Below, piece by piece: positions 6,648 through 7,579 of a stretch of 7,579 bases of DNA. This DNA is from Eubacteriales Family XIII. Incertae Sedis bacterium. GTDB lineage: Bacteria > Bacillota_A > Clostridia > Peptostreptococcales > Anaerovoracaceae. The first letter of the stretch is position 1. Each line of letters starts with the position of its first letter. Where the stretch lies: the NCBI GenBank assembly GCA_031278145.1, contig JAITLA010000262.1, positions 1 through 7,579 of the forward strand, read 5' to 3'. A model generated the notes under the pieces. That model was given only the letters and a program-made list of their open reading frames with translations. It did not search any database and was not told the origin of the DNA. Position numbers and translations under genes: made by a program.

Positions 6648-7414
6648 TGCGTCTGCTTCGCGCCGCACACGCGCTGTTCGGCCTCCGACACGAGGCGGCT
6701 GCACGTTTCAAAAAATTTGGCGCTCTCCTCCTTCCGGTCGTATTCGAGGACGTATCCGAGCTCCGCCAAATACGCCTTGTATTCCGTCAGCACCGCCGCC
6801 AGCACCGAATCCGGGCTCTCCGACAGAACCGCATCGTATTGCACAAGCAAATCCCGCGAGAATTCATGCGTTCCGTAGTCGAAGACGGGAGAATTGCTCG
6901 CGCCCATCAGCAGGGCGTTGACGTAGCGCTTGTAGAGCCACAGCGCTTCATCGCGGATCTCTTGATTCTCACGCTGCGTTTCGATGAATTCCTCAAGCGC
7001 CAGCGTCCGCGAAACGAGTTCCCGCCAGTCGACCCGCAGGGTGGCGTCGAAGATGATGGGCCGCTGCTGCTCGACGGCCTTGTATTCGAACAGCTCCGTC
7101 AGATAGTCCGGCACTTCGGCGGCGTATTCGGCGAGAAGCCGCGCGTAATCGACCGACGCATTGTCGTAATTCAGCGCGTATTCTTCCCAAAGCAGCAGCA
7201 ATTCTCCCGCCTGCTCCCTGTTCAGCCGCACGAGATTGGCCTTGAGGAAATCGTTCGCTTCTTCGATGTTCCGCGCCGAAGCGGGCCTGCTCAAAAGCTC
7301 CGTGAACTCGTCCGCAATCCCGGAGGAAGCGGAGCCGCCGCAGGCCGCCAGCACGCCCGCCAACGAGAACAGCAAAGCGCTCATGCAGAATAATGTTCGC
7401 ATCCTTGCCGCCAT
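6644..7414 (-). CDS. Predicted lipoprotein of unknown function, first gene of the ECF operon
   Basis: I do not recognise this 256-residue protein. It begins with a lipoprotein signal peptide: charged MAARMR, a hydrophobic stretch at about 7-22, then the lipobox LAAC with the modified cysteine at C25, followed by a glycine/serine linker (26-32). The mature part of about 230 residues has no membrane segment and looks mostly helical, with many Glu, Asp, Leu, Ala and Tyr residues. It should sit on the outer face of the cytoplasmic membrane. No catalytic motif or binding-protein signature is visible. The ATG at 7414 has CGGAGG five bases upstream (7420-7425). A second ATG at 7402 lacks useful spacing. 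Its stop overlaps the ecfA1 start, so it is co-expressed with the transporter. A role in capturing substrate or in an unrelated envelope function are both open. Confidence 0.82.
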   Translation of the reverse strand: MAARMRTLFCMSALLFSLAGVLAACGGSASSGIADEFTELLSRPASARNIEEANDFLKANLVRLNREQAGELLLLWEEYALNYDNASVDYARLLAEYAAEVPDYLTELFEYKAVEQQRPIIFDATLRVDWRELVSRTLALEEFIETQRENQEIRDEALWLYKRYVNALLMGASNSPVFDYGTHEFSRDLLVQYDAVLSESPDSVLAAVLTEYKAYLAELGYVLEYDRKEESAKFFETCSRLVSEAEQRVCGAKQTH

Positions 7415-7419
7415 CGCAG

Positions 7420-7425
7420 CCTCCG
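7420..7425 (-). promoter_or_regulatory. Ribosome binding site of the lipoprotein gene
   Basis: CGGAGG on the minus strand lies five bases before the ATG at 7414. This supports that start over the internal ATG at 7402. Confidence 0.8.
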
Positions 7426-7455
7426 GTTGCCACAGATATCACGTGAAAAATTTGT

Positions 7456-7484
7456 ATAATAACCGCGCGCTCTGCGGTTGTCGT
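7456..7484 (-). promoter_or_regulatory. Candidate promoter of the lipoprotein-ECF-queT operon
   Basis: On the minus strand ACGACA (7479-7484, four of six -35 bases) is followed after 17 bases by TATTAT (7456-7461, five of six -10 bases). Transcription would start near 7449, giving a leader of about 35 bases before the ATG at 7414. The spacer is itself palindromic: AACCGC at 7461-7466 against GCGGTT at 7474-7479. The 8-base palindrome TCACGTGA (7439-7446) follows the predicted start. Either could be an operator. Confidence 0.45.
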
Positions 7485-7527
7485 GCCATAAACGAGAAGC
7501 GCAGCGAAGCGTTTTTGGTACCGCCAT

Positions 7528-7559
7528 GCGCGTTTTCGCCTCGGGCGAAAAAATCGCGC
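7528..7559. other. Two-part hairpin upstream of the minus-strand operon
   Basis: TTTTCGCC (7533-7540) pairs perfectly with GGCGAAAA (7544-7551) around a TCG loop. An outer stem GCGCG (7528-7532) with CGCGC (7555-7559) closes it across a 3-base bulge. It lacks a T-run after the stem on either strand, so it is not a classical terminator. It may be the end of an upstream transcript, a leader RNA element or a binding site. I could not match it to a riboswitch. Confidence 0.45.
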
Positions 7560-7579
7560 GGCACTTCAATTTGTATAAT

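Larger units (their letters stand above)
7449..7579. repeat. 12-base direct repeat AATTTGTATAAT flanking the leader region
   Basis: AATTTGTATAAT occurs at 7449-7460 and again at 7568-7579, 119 bases apart. The first copy overlaps the candidate -10 box of the minus-strand operon. The second is cut by the window edge, so the repeat may be longer. It could mark a duplicated promoter element, two protein-binding sites or the ends of a small insertion. No gene is convincing in the 165 bases upstream of the lipoprotein gene. Confidence 0.6.

Noticed and set aside
7455..7460. TATAAT on the plus strand as a -10 box (also at 7574-7579)
   Set aside because: No acceptable -35 sequence lies 16-18 bases upstream of either copy, and no plus-strand gene follows within the window.
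7381..7569. 62-codon minus-strand open frame over the operon leader
   Set aside because: It overlaps the promoter and the lipoprotein signal peptide in another frame, has no clear ribosome binding site and has no recognisable product.

Overview
The window looks like chromosomal DNA of a GC-rich member of the Clostridia (Firmicutes). This is inferred from three things: the bifunctional NAD+ synthetase type, an energy-coupling factor (ECF) vitamin transporter module with a QueT-type substrate subunit, and strong GGAGG-type ribosome binding sites. No rRNA, tRNA, CRISPR array, transposase or phage gene is visible.

Left part, plus strand. Bases 1-184 hold no gene but contain a good promoter (TTGACA, 17 bases, TATCCT). 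Immediately after it comes a striking AT-rich inverted repeat with a third copy of its core in the loop. It leads into a GTG-started ATPase (185-1495) of the 'archaeal-type ATPase plus DUF234' family, with a C-terminal restriction-nuclease-like motif. This gene is visibly richer in A+T than its neighbours and is the most accessory-looking gene here. After a short GC hairpin comes nadE (1553-3544), a complete glutamine-dependent NAD+ synthetase.

Right part, minus strand, convergent with nadE. Reading from about 7480 down to 3573, a tightly packed operon encodes a predicted lipoprotein of unknown function, EcfA1, EcfA2, EcfT and QueT. The first four genes overlap at stop/start junctions, which suggests translational coupling. 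EcfA1 and EcfA2 (ATPases) with EcfT (membrane coupling protein) form the energising module, and QueT is the substrate-binding membrane subunit. QueT relatives are linked to uptake of queuosine precursors, so the likely job is import of a 7-deazaguanine or queuine used in tRNA modification. The same module may also serve S components encoded elsewhere.

Most of the window is recognisable housekeeping or transport machinery. The parts that deserve a second look are the three-copy palindrome in front of the ATPase, the lipoprotein translationally linked to an ECF transporter, and the repeat- and hairpin-rich leader at 7427-7579. I found no convincing wholly new multi-gene system.
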